DNA from: Patiria pectinifera
Lineage: Eukaryota > Echinodermata > Asteroidea > Valvatida > Asterinidae
Length of the DNA stretch: 64,000 nt
Reading direction: 5' to 3'
Assembly (NCBI GenBank): GCA_029964075.1
Contig: CM057142.1
Coordinates: forward strand, 1,875,770 to 1,939,769
Shown here: positions 51,201 to 59,081 of the stretch, in pieces
Position numbering within the stretch: position 1 is the first letter of the stretch
How the letters are laid out: each line of letters begins with the position of its first letter
The notes under the pieces: model-generated
Told to the model about the DNA's origin: nothing
The model's input: only the letters and a program-made list of their open reading frames with translations
Databases searched by the model: none
Program-made: the position numbers and the translations under genes

Positions 51201-54200
51201 AAGTTATTCACTAGATTGTGTATGTAATATATTATTTCCATGAACACCATGCATTGAATTTGCAGGATACCAGCTCAACAAATGTCTAGAGCTCTGTTAG
51301 TCCGTTTATTTAGTCAATTAAATGGTTAGTAAAAACGTTGACATTGTATATTGCTCCTACATATTTTGACTGATTTACAAAATGTACACCACCAGCTCCA
51401 ACATGTCACATGACCAAACTGGGGTCAAACGTCATCAGGGGGTCACTGGGGTCAAAAATCTGATATGATCTCAAAACTCTACTCCTTCCAGAAATTACAT
51501 GGCACAATCACGTGACTCATGCATGAACACAAATTTGTTGGCCCGCAGCTTCCAAGATACGATCAAGCTTATTCTTTACTCTGCGTTAGGAGGTTCTTAG
51601 GAAAAGGTTATCTATAATACATGTATGGCCCACGTAATGATTTTGTGCATTTTTCATTACAACCGAACATTTGTTTTCAGGCCTACACTGGAAACAGATT
51701 TATTAAAACAGAAACATTACTTTATGGTCATGAGTTATGAGAACAAACATACAATGTACACTGTTTGGTACATTAAAGGTAATGCCAACATGAAGGGAAA
51801 GGTTTCAAGACAGAAAGCATTGCAAAAGCTTTCAGAAAGGGAAGCAAATTCACAAACAGTAACAACCCTCAAGCCCCCAATCCAGCAGTGGTTTTGTGTT
51901 ATCATCCTTCCTATGGGCACTGATTGTGATCAGAGGAGAGTGGAGCCAGCTTACAATGCCAAGCCTTCATGTGGTCTGTGTGGCTACGGGTCTGTGACCT
52001 CACACTAAGGTCATCCTAAGGAATGCAGTATCAGGCCTACCCTGCTGAGAAGTCAAGAATATCAGAAATAATTAGGAGTGCCAAGTGGATCGTAGTGAAA
52101 GGACTACAGTACACAATAGAACAACACAGCCTTGGCTTCCATATATAACCTGCACATGAATTATTAATGTACATCTTTTGTTCCAACCCATTGGGCTGAC
52201 CTAGTGTCCAACCTTCAGTCATGTACCTACAATGCATCTTGACTGAGTGACTGACTGATGGTCTGTCTCCCCGTAAGCCAGGCAGTGCAATTGTATAGGA
52301 TTACCCCATAATGGCTACAATGAATGGGCTAAATCTAGCCCAATGTGTAGACCAGATGGATAAGACTTCCACAGATGGTCATTGACATTCTAAATCAATC
52401 AAATAGAATGTGTGTACACTCTGGGACCAGCTTTACTAAGCTTAACTTGTCTTGTACCGGTGTCATATGAAAATCAGACTCGTATGAAAATCTGACTCTT
52501 TTTCCCTTTTATTGGTTAAACCCTCTCACGTGACCGGTCCCTCTCCTAAATATCTATGCATGAGCATGCGCAATACCGCCAATGAGTCCGAATTTCATAA
52601 AACCTAAATTCATACTACACCGGTACACATGTCTTGTACATGTACAGTTCATGCACATGTGTACATGTACTGGTATTGAGTTGTATTCTGGATACTCTCT
52701 GAGTGCTACAGAAACAGTTGACTAATCTTTGCAGGCACAGCAGGAAATGGAGAGTGGTACATGTAGGTCTGTTTGTTTCGGGTTGGCTGTGTTTACTTTA
52801 TTAGGGCCATAGTGTCCAGCACCTGACAAATCAATTAGTCAGTTGATGAGGTTCCCTGCATAGCCAGCAGTCCATGTGTACTGTACATGTACATTGTACC
52901 GGTACATGTACATTAGAATACATGTAATGTAATAATAATGGACTCCGCAAAGATGAATACCCCTACACTGCAAGATACAAAAAGAATAAATTAAGCCTTT
53001 AAATTCTGTCACATTACACGTATATGTACAGTACATGTACTGTACACAAAATAATTATTACACATAGTCATAATTCTGTAATACACAAAATACACACACT
53101 TACATATGTACAGAACAAGGTTGCCATATCACTCAGCTACCTGGTATGTAAACAAGAATTTTCAAACCTTGCCTTTTTATTATTCCTAGCCCAACTACAA
53201 GTGGTTTATTCATTGACCTTCCATTTGGTGGACGCAGATCAATTGCACACTTGAGCTAAGTAATACCCAGCCTGGTACATCAGTGCGTGCGCCGAATACT
53301 GGATGCTGATCAGCACTTAGTGTGGGGGGGTGGGGGAGAGATGGATTGGGAGGGGGGGGGCGAGAGAGTGTGAAGTGACAAGAACCATCAACCTCCTTTG
53401 TCCACTTGACCAAGGTCCAGAATCCAGAATAAAAGCACAGAAATATTCACAAGTCCATTATTTGCACAATGCGCCGAGAATACCGAGTTGCAGGTTTTAT
53501 CTGAATCTTAACAAAGCCACACATGTAAAAACAGACACTTTGGAAGGACTGATACGTGAATGGACCGTGAACGGACATTGATTTGAGTGCGTGTTACAAC
53601 ACGTTGGTGGTTATTGACATGTTCTACTGTTCTTTATTTACTCAGGTCCAGAATATTGAACAGAGTTTTCATTCTTCCTTTCGGTTCCTTTCAATTTAGA
53701 AATTTTTACGTTAACTGTACATTTATACAGCCATCTAAAAATAAATGCAACCACAGACCATGGAGGAAGGAATCCTCCATGCATAGACATGTGGTAATAT
53801 GTAGGCCCTACATTTCAAGTGCATCCTGTATTAAATTTCACATGTATACATCAGTAAATGGGTTGCATTGTAGTATTGTACTCAGACTAACCATGGAGCT
53901 ATTGAATTACATGCTTACATACATACCAGTACATATAGAAATCAGGCAATATTAAACCATTGATTAAAACATTTCTTACATCATTGAAAAAAATCATTTT
54001 GGTACAAAAATGATACATGTACAATGTAGGTGTACATGCACAGTACACATATCACATTCTGCACCAGTTGTTGATGCAAATCTTTGAAAGTGAAATAAAA
54101 ATTTCAACTGTGTTCTAAACCTAACAAAATATGTACTTCCTATCTAATGCAAACCTGCAGCATGACAACCACAGCGAAACATCTGCAAGATCCAAACCAA

Positions 54201-57200
54201 AGATGTTAGACATCCTAAACATCCCTGAAGTGTATGATGAACAAATGCTGATGGAAAAATGACGAATCCCAACCTTCTCCGCTTGTAAACTACATGTACT
54301 TCTATGGACTACATACATGTACATCATGTACAACAAAAACTGTATACAGAAAAATACACATAGTACTGGTCTCTTCTTTTTTTGTTCAAGCTCTGAACAG
54401 CTGCAAAGATTCAGATCCATGGCAACTTTAAATGACCCCTATTTTTCCCCTTTGTTGGTCTACCAGTAACTTTTTCCCTGCAGCAATACGGTGTGAGAAG
54501 GTACATGTATGTATGAGAATCAATTCACACGTGTCAGGAAACTGGACACAACAGACTAAAACGGCTTTTCTTTGTCAGATAGGAAACCATCAGAGCACAA
54601 AGCAAGTGTAAATGTTTAGTACAGCTGAACAGAGCAACAATAAACAACCATAAAAACTTGGCTTTTCAGATGGCTGCTGCATTACTCCATGGTTGAAGAA
54701 TTCCAAACAAAGACCAAGGAAGACATGGAGCAATGCTTAAACTGTACATGTATCTTTTTTTTCCTTCAACATACATGTACCGGTCCTTGTAGATGAATTC
54801 AAGTCTCATGTCTTCTTTGTTTAAATAATGCATTCCATCCAATATAGCACATGGTACAAGTAAACGTAAACACCTATTAAGCGTTAAAGTGTGCATTTTA
54901 AGACAAGAAATATTTCACTTTTCAGAAAGGGGCAATCTGTCCACAAACACAAAGCCAGTTTGTCCATAAACATGAAATTTCCAAAAAAGATCACTTTTTC
55001 ATTTGGGTTTATGAAAAGTTCCATTTCTTCTCTAACAACAGAGAACTGCTGTAATTGTAAAGTATATCATGCAGCTGAAAAAGGCTGAACATTTTCTTCT
55101 TTTACACAGTTTTTATTGAGGACTATGAATGATTCAAAAAAGGAAGGGGAAAAAAAGGAATTTCATATTTCATTAACTGCTTCTAAATGACTTTTTTTTC
55201 AATGTACAAGTCTACAACTCTTTTAACATTGATTAAATACACAAATTACATTGTGAATGTTTATGCATTTTAATTGCTTCTAAAAAATAAAAATTCTAAT
55301 GTTAAATTCTAGAGAGACTTCCATCGTAAGTTTTCTCTGCTTAAACTTAAGTTAAAGTTAAAGTTTACAAAAATCACTGGCCCAAAAAATACATGCCTGG
55401 ATACTGCGTACAAAAATGCACTTTTTACTACATGTACATTATAAATTCTTCCTTTAATTGTGCGATTGATGCACACCGTTCAAAGCTCAATCACTAATTC
55501 AAGTCAGGACCTGTTTGCTCTTATCTGAAGGAGAAATAATGAAATGATTTGTGATGTATTACTAATTGATTGATTATTCTCACTCGTTATCTCTGACAAC
55601 GCAAACAGGTAAATAGCGTCCTGCTGGCACTTCACACCGTGGCACTGGCATGCGGCAGGCATTAACAACACATGTAATTCAGGTAAAAAGGAAACTGAAA
55701 AAAATCTAAATGTCCTCTTTAGATGTACATGTAGATTATTTGGGTTTCATTATTCTTATGACGGTACATTGCATATTTTAATGGGCATTCCTTTGTCTAC
55801 GATGAGAACTGACAATTTACTTCATCTCATAACTTTTAGCTATTTCACATGCAAAAAAACCCCCAATCATATGTGAGCAATGCCTGAAGAATAACTCAGT
55901 AACTGTTAAACCATGAACTAAGCTAAAATTATTACCCTCTAGGAGTTAGTGAGACGGAATGATTCATTATTTTTTATTTGCCCCCAAGAGACACAGGCAT
56001 TGTAACATGAAGCAACAAGCAAACCACAGGCCATACATTCCCTCCACTACACTCAGACAAAGGACTCCTGATATCGCCAGGGTTCAAGGCCTAAGGTTAT
56101 AGGATGCCAGGGTTTTGCTGGCCGGGCAATGCCAATCATGACTAGAGTCACGTTTATTAATAAGAACCCATTCTGAGCACGCTCATTAGCGTTGCGCACG
56201 GATCGGCGTTCCACCAGTGGCTGCGTTAATTAAAGTCTGGCGACGCTGACAGAACATGAAACCCTTTGTGATTACATTTATTATTTTCACATCCATTGTG
56301 CGTGTGTGATTGAATTCAGCTTCTATGATTAGTCATTCTTTGAAGTGACACCTTATACACATTCATAGCCAAACCTGACGTTTCTTGAGGCTCAATTTCA
56401 ACTAATGACTTTTGATCGTCAGTGGACAAAAATATTTCATGATTAATCAATCGGGATCTACATGAAGAATGTTTCAGCAACATAACGGTACCATGAATTT
56501 CAGTGACGTGTCCAGTAAAAATGAAGCCAAGTTTATAAATTATGTATAGGCAGCTGTGCACAATTTACATCTTGTTTTGGAGTTCAAGATTTTGCATTTT
56601 ATAACTGAAACAAAAGTTTTTAAAAACCGATTTTTGTCCATACGGTGTAAATCCATACACAGTATTGCAAGTCCCAATACGTCTGAATACGTTTAGTTTT
56701 GGTATCACACCTCACAATCACAAGACACAAGACTATGCTTGTCATTCAGAAAAGCAATTGCATGACATTAAAGTGATCTTTAAATAAACCCCAACTCTCC
56801 AGGCATTTTTGCTAGGATGCAACCTCAATCCTGCAAAATCCTCCAACTGCCTCCATGTAAAAATAACATACAGCTTCAATCCTGCAAAATCATCCGTTAT
56901 TTTTTTGAATGTGGTCCTTGGAGGGGTGACCACTGCCTCAATCCTTCAAAATCCTCAAGAAATCCCTGTCAATTTGTTGAGGCAGAGCCAGTGACATCCT
57001 CAAGTATATACCGTAACCGGTATTCCATTTATGCCCCAATTACATTTAGGCCCCAATTGGAAAGAATGTTGCAACCTGACGCCACTTCAGAGGTTGTGTA
57101 AAAAGTCTATGGAGAGTCATGAAATTTTTGTAAGCATTTCCTAACAAAATTGGAAATATTTCTCAGTCCCAGATTCATGTGTTATAATTTTTGCAATGAC

Positions 57201-58314
57201 TGACCTTCACTGAGATGATAATTTTTATATGTATAAAAAAGCAGCATCAGGTTGCAACATTCTTTCCCAAAAATTTATGCAGGGCTGAACATAAACATCT
57301 CAAGGTCCGGCTTAAGGCGAAATAATTTTTAAAAAACCATGTTTAGCGTCCCCGCCTGCTTCCTTTTTGGCAGCCGCCCCCTTTTTAATTTTTTTTTTAT
57401 AAACAAGAAAAAAATTATAAATTTTCAACAGTGACACATCACTTTGGCCTCTTTATCTGTTGCATCTACAGATCTAGCCCATTTACAGCTGTAATGTCAT
57501 TTCCTGAGTCCAATGGTGGCCATTTAAAAAAACAAAACTGGCGGCCATCTTGAAAAAGTAGACTTTGTCAACATATTCCTTACACTTACAGTTCTCACAT
57601 GGAAGATTACTCTCTGAGGTACAAGGTAAGCAAAAGAAAATTTGCAAAAATTGTTCCTGTTATGTTTCAATTTGTATCCAGTTAATTTATTAAATAACCA
57701 ACCCGGGGTATAAATCCTTACCTTTATAGGACCCTGGTCCTATATAAGGTTAAAAGACTCACCAAAACAGCGGACTACTCAAAAGTGACATTCTGATATT
57801 TCTGGACACATTTGAACAGTAGTTGGCAATGACACCTTTTTGAATATCAGCCGGTTTAATTTTGTAGAAAGAAGGCAGGGCTTTGATTTATGAGGGGTTA
57901 AAGTCGACGATGACAACCCGAAAATATATTTGAAAAGCAAGATGGTGAACTGCATAATAAGGTAGGAAAGTCACATTTTCTTTGAAAGTGCTTTCAAAAT
58001 TACAACTAACATGAGCTTATCTGAAGAAAAAAAAAAGACTGCTTTAGCCTGCAAAAGTCACCCTCGTAGTAGTACTGCTGGACGGTCATCTGCAAAAGTC
58101 AGATTTGAATAAAACTTGTAAAAGTAAAGATAAAGATTACCCAACCCGGCACTGGCAGTGTGATCCTCTGATGAAATAAAAGTGCACATACAAGCAATAC
58201 AGAAATGCAGAAAGCAATTGGCAGTTTATAGTTGCACATTCTGTCTGATGCAATTTTTTTTAACAAGCATGTCAAGGAAGACCAAAAAGGAGGAAGTACT
58301 TACAACAAAGGCAT
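19000..58314 (-). CDS. peli: Pellino E3 ubiquitin ligase (whole gene, 11 coding exons)
   Basis: Pellino proteins bind phosphorylated IRAK-type kinases through an N-terminal FHA domain and attach ubiquitin, often K63-linked, through a C-terminal RING-like CHC2CHC2 domain, in Toll/IL-1 receptor signalling in the cytosol. Joining 58314-58304, 48542-48384, 40323-40194, 39237-39139, 37989-37792, 27993-27808, 24902-24804, 23338-23231, 22848-22723, 21090-20975 and 19126-19000 gives 1359 bases, 452 residues plus TAA, every junction in phase. Landmarks: KYGELVILGYNG (about 49-60), GRSTE (135-139), STISRFACRI (164-173), DGLTTNGVL (212-220), LIDLCGATLLWR, CGHVH (345-349), CPMC (367-370), CGHVC (401-405), CPFC (429-432), ending GYIKLIFQEAID. 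All zinc ligands are present. Length slightly exceeds the usual 418-424 because of an acidic N-terminal extension. It is transcribed away from the TANGO1-like gene. Confidence 0.95.
19424..19506. repeat. 83-bp direct repeat, copy 1
   Basis: Identical to 20828-20910 (starts TCAATGTATGACTGTCG, ends CTGAATTTAAAAA). Perfect identity implies recent duplication or a recent insertion between copies. Confidence 0.9.
20828..20910. repeat. 83-bp direct repeat, copy 2
   Basis: Identical to 19424-19506. It lies 65 bases downstream of exon 10's donor in the direction of transcription. Confidence 0.9.
20975..21090 (-). CDS. peli: Pellino coding exon 10
   Basis: 116 bases, acceptor CTGACAG, donor GTAAGT, phases 0 and 2. 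It encodes the SFYVDSGNPTHAYVPCGHVCSEKT block, with the zinc ligands Cys401, His403 and Cys405. Confidence 0.97.
21091..22722 (-). other. Pellino intron 9
   Basis: Contains dispersed fold-back repeat family C (about 22210-22690), including a 26-bp direct duplication (AAATTACATCACAAATTGACAACTA-like) near 22555-22605. No exon seen. Confidence 0.6.
22210..22570. repeat. Dispersed fold-back repeat family C, copy 2
   Basis: Inverted relative to about 18560-18835, sharing the GGGTGTGAAC, ACTACTCTAGTGGACTATTTGGAACC and GCGCAGGCGTAA blocks. Internal inverse segments suggest nested insertions. Confidence 0.55.
22723..22848 (-). CDS. peli: Pellino coding exon 9 (first RING-like half)
   Basis: 126 bases, phase 0-0, acceptor GGCACAG, donor GTGAGA. 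It encodes PYAYLKCGHVHGYHQW (Cys345, His347, His349, His352) and RTCPMCRE (Cys367, Cys370), the first half of the CHC2CHC2 zinc-binding domain that recruits the ubiquitin-conjugating enzyme. Confidence 0.97.
23231..23338 (-). CDS. peli: Pellino coding exon 8
   Basis: 108 bases, phase 0-0, acceptor CTCCCAG, donor GTTAGT (less usual T at +3). It encodes TQKHLELLRQGINDSRPQCPIGFNTLVLP, matching the conserved KHLE-LRQ-IN---PQCP-GFNTL segment just before the RING-like domain. Confidence 0.95.
23608..24816. repeat. 102-bp minisatellite, 12 units, overlapping Pellino exon 7 donor
   Basis: Units start at 23608, 23710, 23812, 23914, 24016, 24118, 24220, 24322, 24424, 24526, 24628 and 24730, exactly 102 bp apart; the last is partial and merges into exon 7. 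Units differ by few bases. Each carries, on the minus strand, a copy of exon 7's end (ACTCAAAACACCA or a variant) followed by GTAAGTCCTC, or GTTAGTCC in two units. The array fills most of intron 7. Confidence 0.97.
24804..24902 (-). CDS. peli: Pellino coding exon 7
   Basis: 99 bases, phase 0-0, acceptor TGCACAG, donor GTAAGT. It encodes IDDEDNILEDGTLIDLCGATLLWRSA, then TGLLKTP, the linker between FHA and RING-like regions. Its last 12 or so bases and the donor are the end unit of the adjoining 102-bp tandem array, so the array invades the exon boundary. Confidence 0.95.
24903..27807 (-). other. Pellino intron 6
   Basis: Contains a 46-bp-arm hairpin (27569-27683) close to exon 6 and, at 26380-26847, a minus-strand frame interrupted by one stop (see findings). 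Otherwise AT-rich, with no supported exon. Confidence 0.6.
27569..27683. repeat. Hairpin with 46-bp arms
   Basis: 27569-27614 and 27638-27683 are inverse copies with few mismatches (shared ACAAAGCGTGACGTCATTAT) and a 23-base loop. It lies about 125 bp past the exon 6 donor. Likely a small fold-back element. Confidence 0.75.
27808..27993 (-). CDS. peli: Pellino coding exon 6
   Basis: 186 bases, phase 0-0, acceptor TTTTTCAG, donor GTAAGC. It encodes EKACKWKTEFGMDGLTTNGVL, the RPGVWREVSVGGNIYSLRETRS block and QQKGKL, collinear with the second half of the Pellino FHA region and its appended wing. Confidence 0.97.
29605..29720. repeat. Hairpin with about 52-bp arms
   Basis: Left arm AACAATTGTTGACTGCTGTG... 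and right arm ...CAGTAGTCAACAATTGTT pair, both holding GATGTGGGATATGACGTTTT or its inverse. With 29939-30006 it may form one 400-bp fold-back element. Confidence 0.75.
29939..30006. repeat. Hairpin with 31-bp arms
   Basis: 29939-29969 and 29976-30006 are near-perfect inverse copies (AAAGTC...GGGATATCA / TGATATCCC...GACTTT). The GGGATAT core resembles that of the neighbouring hairpin. Confidence 0.7.
30929..30964. repeat. Perfect 17-bp-arm hairpin
   Basis: GGAAAAGTGTTTAAGAC, two bases, then its exact reverse complement. No following T-run suggests a terminator; probably part of a repeat. Confidence 0.8.
31870..32340. repeat. Dispersed repeat family E, copy 1
   Basis: A CCCGCTCGCTTCC...GGCCACCTCC-type start, an AT-rich middle and a GAATCCATCCGCGATCTTGGAAAATCCGCCATCTTG-type end. 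Related sequences occur at about 57340-57560 and 62040-62330 in the same orientation. In this copy, MITE D (32033-32200) is inserted inside. Confidence 0.6.
32033..32200 (+). mobile_element. MITE D, copy 1 (about 168 bp)
   Basis: Matches the reverse complement of 52457-52623 at high identity: shared GAGAGGGACCGGTCACGTGAGAGGG and TTTTCATACGAGTC-type blocks. Both copies start or end at CCGGTGT. Non-coding. Confidence 0.75.
37792..37989 (-). CDS. peli: Pellino coding exon 5 (FHA core)
   Basis: 198 bases, phase 0-0, acceptor CATTTCAG, donor GTGAGT. It encodes IGRSTEPVIDFVVMDTVPG, STISRFACRIICDRDPP and IYAAGFNSSNNIFLG, the core FHA strands that contact phosphothreonine in IRAK-type partners (GRSTE and SRFACRI regions). 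The strongest single exon for identifying the family. Confidence 0.97.
38892..39150. repeat. Degenerate tandem copies overlapping the exon 4 splice donor
   Basis: ATGGACCA...CACTCACCTGGAACAT occurs at 39006-39041 and again at 39116-39148, the second being the real exon 4 end and donor. TGAATATTCA motifs recur at about 38896, 38964, 39071 and 39166. The period is about 105-110 bases. This suggests an old local duplication including the exon boundary. Confidence 0.6.
39139..39237 (-). CDS. peli: Pellino coding exon 4
   Basis: 99 bases, phase 0-0, acceptor CTGTCAG, donor GTGAGT. It encodes the conserved strand HTIAYTLSRHQTVVVEY and DNNTDMFQ of the FHA domain. Degenerate copies of its 3' end and donor lie just downstream (38963-39050). 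Confidence 0.95.
39238..40193 (-). other. Pellino intron 3
   Basis: Contains a hairpin-forming element (39570-39853) built from CAACCCTGG-type units, and a G-run next to exon 3 (about 40148-40158). No exon seen. Confidence 0.6.
39570..39853. mobile_element. Hairpin-forming element of CAACCCTGG units
   Basis: Starts CTTTTCACACT and ends AGTGTGAAA (inverse), with many CAACCCTGG / CCAGGTTGA units in both orientations between. The structure suits a fold-back or hAT-like MITE; the superfamily is not proven. Confidence 0.55.
40194..40323 (-). CDS. peli: Pellino coding exon 3
   Basis: 130 bases, acceptor TGTGCAG, donor GTAAGT. It encodes YNGCLPSGNRGRRRSRF, matching the conserved YNG-LP-G-RGRR-SRF block at the start of the FHA region, then LFKRETANGVKP (Pellino family ANGVK). 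Ends in phase 0. Confidence 0.95.
42113..42478 (-). mobile_element. MITE A, copy 3
   Basis: Bounded by GGCCAAAAA and TTTTTGGCC, and antisense to the copies at 6.6 and 10.1 kb. It shares TGCAGCAGCAGGATTCAAACCAGTGAGTTTGG in inverse form. A poly-T tract of about 40 bases (42169-42213) replaces the short A-run of the other copies. Confidence 0.75.
44461..44820 (+). other. GC-richer patch with an 84-codon open frame, function unknown
   Basis: Inside Pellino intron 2, on the opposite strand. The composition differs from the AT-rich surroundings, and a frame from ATG 44461 to TGA 44715 is open. No domain or homolog is recognised, and no splice-supported continuation was found. It may be a conserved non-coding element, an unrecognised single-exon gene, or old transposon sequence. 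Confidence 0.25.
45165..45572. mobile_element. Tc1/mariner-like non-autonomous element with long TIRs
   Basis: Begins CAGGGTGAGTAAAAAA and ends TTTTTTACTCACCCTG, flanked on each side by TA (45163-45164 and 45573-45574). The inverted arms extend about 135-140 bp, with shared CTAGGATATGAAA and AATTCATAAGCTT blocks. TA target duplication and this kind of end are typical of Tc1/mariner-type elements. No transposase remains. Confidence 0.85.
47371..47480. repeat. 21-bp minisatellite, about 5 units
   Basis: Units of the form ATGTCGTGCCCGCGTGCATGC start at 47371, 47392, 47413, 47434 and 47455. A period of 21 keeps several frames open on both strands, producing Cys- or His-rich heptad-like shadows without coding evidence. 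Confidence 0.9.
47890..48290. repeat. Dispersed repeat family B, copies 2 and 3 in tandem
   Basis: Two successive members: CTGACT runs at about 47900 and 48115, each followed by GGCAGTGTTA and ending near GGACCAGCTTTACT or GGACCAGCTTCACT. Confidence 0.6.
48384..48542 (-). CDS. peli: Pellino coding exon 2 (N-terminal extension and KYGELVILG)
   Basis: 159 bases; acceptor TTTTTCCAG, donor GTAAGG, phases 2 and 2. It encodes an acidic, Pro-rich stretch (NAEPEDTLEVSPNPK...) without obvious family counterpart, then STVKYGELVILG, the conserved Pellino N-terminal motif. The donor must follow CTAGG so that the exon 3 base G restores Gly before YNG. Confidence 0.93.
48676..48725. repeat. ACATGT/ACCGTACATGT self-complementary microsatellite
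   Basis: Run of overlapping TACATG, GTACAT and CCGTAC units that reads nearly the same on both strands. Other clear runs lie at 28465-28493, 31980-32003, 33829-33853, 35463-35492, 35661-35688, 40878-40900 and 62211-62231. Confidence 0.9.
50152..50326 (+). mobile_element. tRNA-derived SINE with 15-bp target-site duplication
   Basis: The 175-bp insert is flanked by ATTCATTATTTGTAT at 50137-50151 and 50327-50341. Its head has an A-box-like TGTAGCTCGGTGGTCGAG and a B-box-like GGGTTAGAGTCCC, as in a decayed tRNA. The non-tRNA body (CACTCGGGAGGTAACGCACTGG...) follows. Perfect target duplication indicates a relatively recent insertion. No internal ORF. Confidence 0.88.
52235..52455. repeat. Dispersed repeat family B, copy 4
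   Basis: Contains GACTGACTGATGG, GTAAGCCAGGCAGTGCAATTGTATAGGATTACC and CTCTGGGACCAGCTTTACTAAGCTT, collinear with the other copies. MITE D follows directly. Confidence 0.6.
52457..52623 (-). mobile_element. MITE D, copy 2
   Basis: Reverse-complement copy of 32033-32200, bounded by ACCGGTGTCATATG and ACTACACCGG. Confidence 0.75.
58304..58314 (-). CDS. peli: Pellino coding exon 1 (start codon, 11 coding bases)
   Basis: ATGCCTTTGTT followed by the donor GTAAGTACTTCC. The two overhanging bases plus G of exon 2 complete Leu4, giving MPLLNAEPED. The ATG has A at -3 (AACATG), and an in-frame TAG lies 36 bases upstream, so this is the first possible start in frame. Phase match with exon 2, a strong donor and position next to the divergent promoter support it; cDNA would settle it. 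An alternative unseen first exon is possible. Confidence 0.7.
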
Positions 58315-58362
58315 GTTAAAGTTGTTAGCAACTATTCCAATGTAATCTTGCAAAGTTGCACT

Positions 58363-58407
58363 CTACGCAGTTATGTTCTTTCTTTCAACCGCAACAACAG
58401 TTATCAT
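58363..58407 (-). promoter_or_regulatory. Candidate upstream ORF in the Pellino 5' leader
   Basis: A 14-codon minus-strand ORF (ATG at 58407, TAG at 58363) lies 48 bases before the proposed Pellino ATG. A second, 5-codon ORF (ATGGAGC..., 58418-58435) lies just upstream. If the leader includes them they could lower translation of the main frame. The transcription start is unknown, so this is inference. Confidence 0.35.
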
Positions 58408-58926
58408 TTTGTTTACATCAATTAGAAAGCTCCATTGTACTTTCCAAGCAAGTTTGGTTCACACGGTGACCACATCAAAGTGAACGCTCCACTACACAGA
58501 GAGCGCGCAAAAACACAACCAAGTTCGTTGACGTTGTTCCCACGGCGGACGGCCACACACGGTAATCCAAATCGTTCTCGACCGAGCTCGTTCAGCTTCG
58601 TTTACGGTTTAAATGGCAGAGGACACTATCTCTAAAAGAAGCTAAAATCCCACTCCCACATTTGGCTTGACCGCCATTCACTGTCTGTCGCGAGTCTTTA
58701 CTACACTGATCTGTGTAAATTTCTTATCTCGCCAAATTTCTCGAAACTACGCAACTGTGTTTTCGCCGAAATTCATTCATTCATCGATGAGAATAGTCTG
58801 GCACCGGTAAAGAAAAAAAAAGCATTGTACACGTACACGCGTGATCAGTATCGTGATCAAACACATGTGCGTTGAGGCAGTGACTAGATCAGACTTGACC
58901 TATTTATTTTTCAGGATCTCGCAGGC

Positions 58927-58936
58927 TCTCGCGAGA
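58927..58936. promoter_or_regulatory. TCTCGCGAGA promoter palindrome
   Basis: Exact match to the CGCG element known from TATA-less, often bidirectional animal promoters and bound by BANP (and reported for ZBTB33). It lies 31 bases upstream of the TANGO1-like ATG. Extended similarity (CTCGCAGGCTCTCGCGAGATCTCG) hints at a second half-site. Confidence 0.65.
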
Positions 58937-58966
58937 TCTCGAAAGTGTAATGCCGACGTGTTCAAA

Positions 58967-59081
58967 ATGGCGACCGCCATGGAGTCTTTCATCGTCTTGT
59001 TTTTAGTATTTTGTAGCGCGACTTTAGTGCATTTAGAAATGAGTCAACGGTATAAATTGTGTGTAGACGACAAGTGCAGCA
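58967..59081 (+). CDS. mia3: TANGO1-like exon 1 (signal peptide, start of SH3)
   Basis: ATG in a strong context (AAAATGG), 38 codons plus one base, donor GTAAGT. It encodes MATAMESFIVLFLVFCSATL and then the Cys32-x4-Cys37 pair of the MIA family (KLCVDDKCS). An out-of-frame ATG at 58950 would give a 18-codon overlapping upstream ORF (58950-59006) if it is in the leader. Confidence 0.85.

Larger units (their letters stand above)
48543..58303 (-). other. Pellino intron 1 (9.8 kb)
   Basis: No supported exon. Contents: GGAGGATT-rich repeats (48780-49150), a SINE with target duplication (50152-50326), repeat B (52235-52455), an inverted-oriented MITE D (52457-52623), a further GGATTTTG-type repeat on the opposite strand (56780-57300), repeat E (57340-57560), and many ACATGT runs. 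Confidence 0.7.
58315..58966. promoter_or_regulatory. Divergent promoter interval between Pellino and TANGO1-like genes
   Basis: The two start codons face away from each other 652 bases apart, so this interval must hold both leaders and probably a shared promoter. It has more CpG than the flanking introns, no obvious TATA box, a TCTCGCGAGA palindrome near the TANGO1-like start, and a weaker GTCGCGAGTC at about 58687. Transcription starts cannot be placed from sequence alone. Confidence 0.65.
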
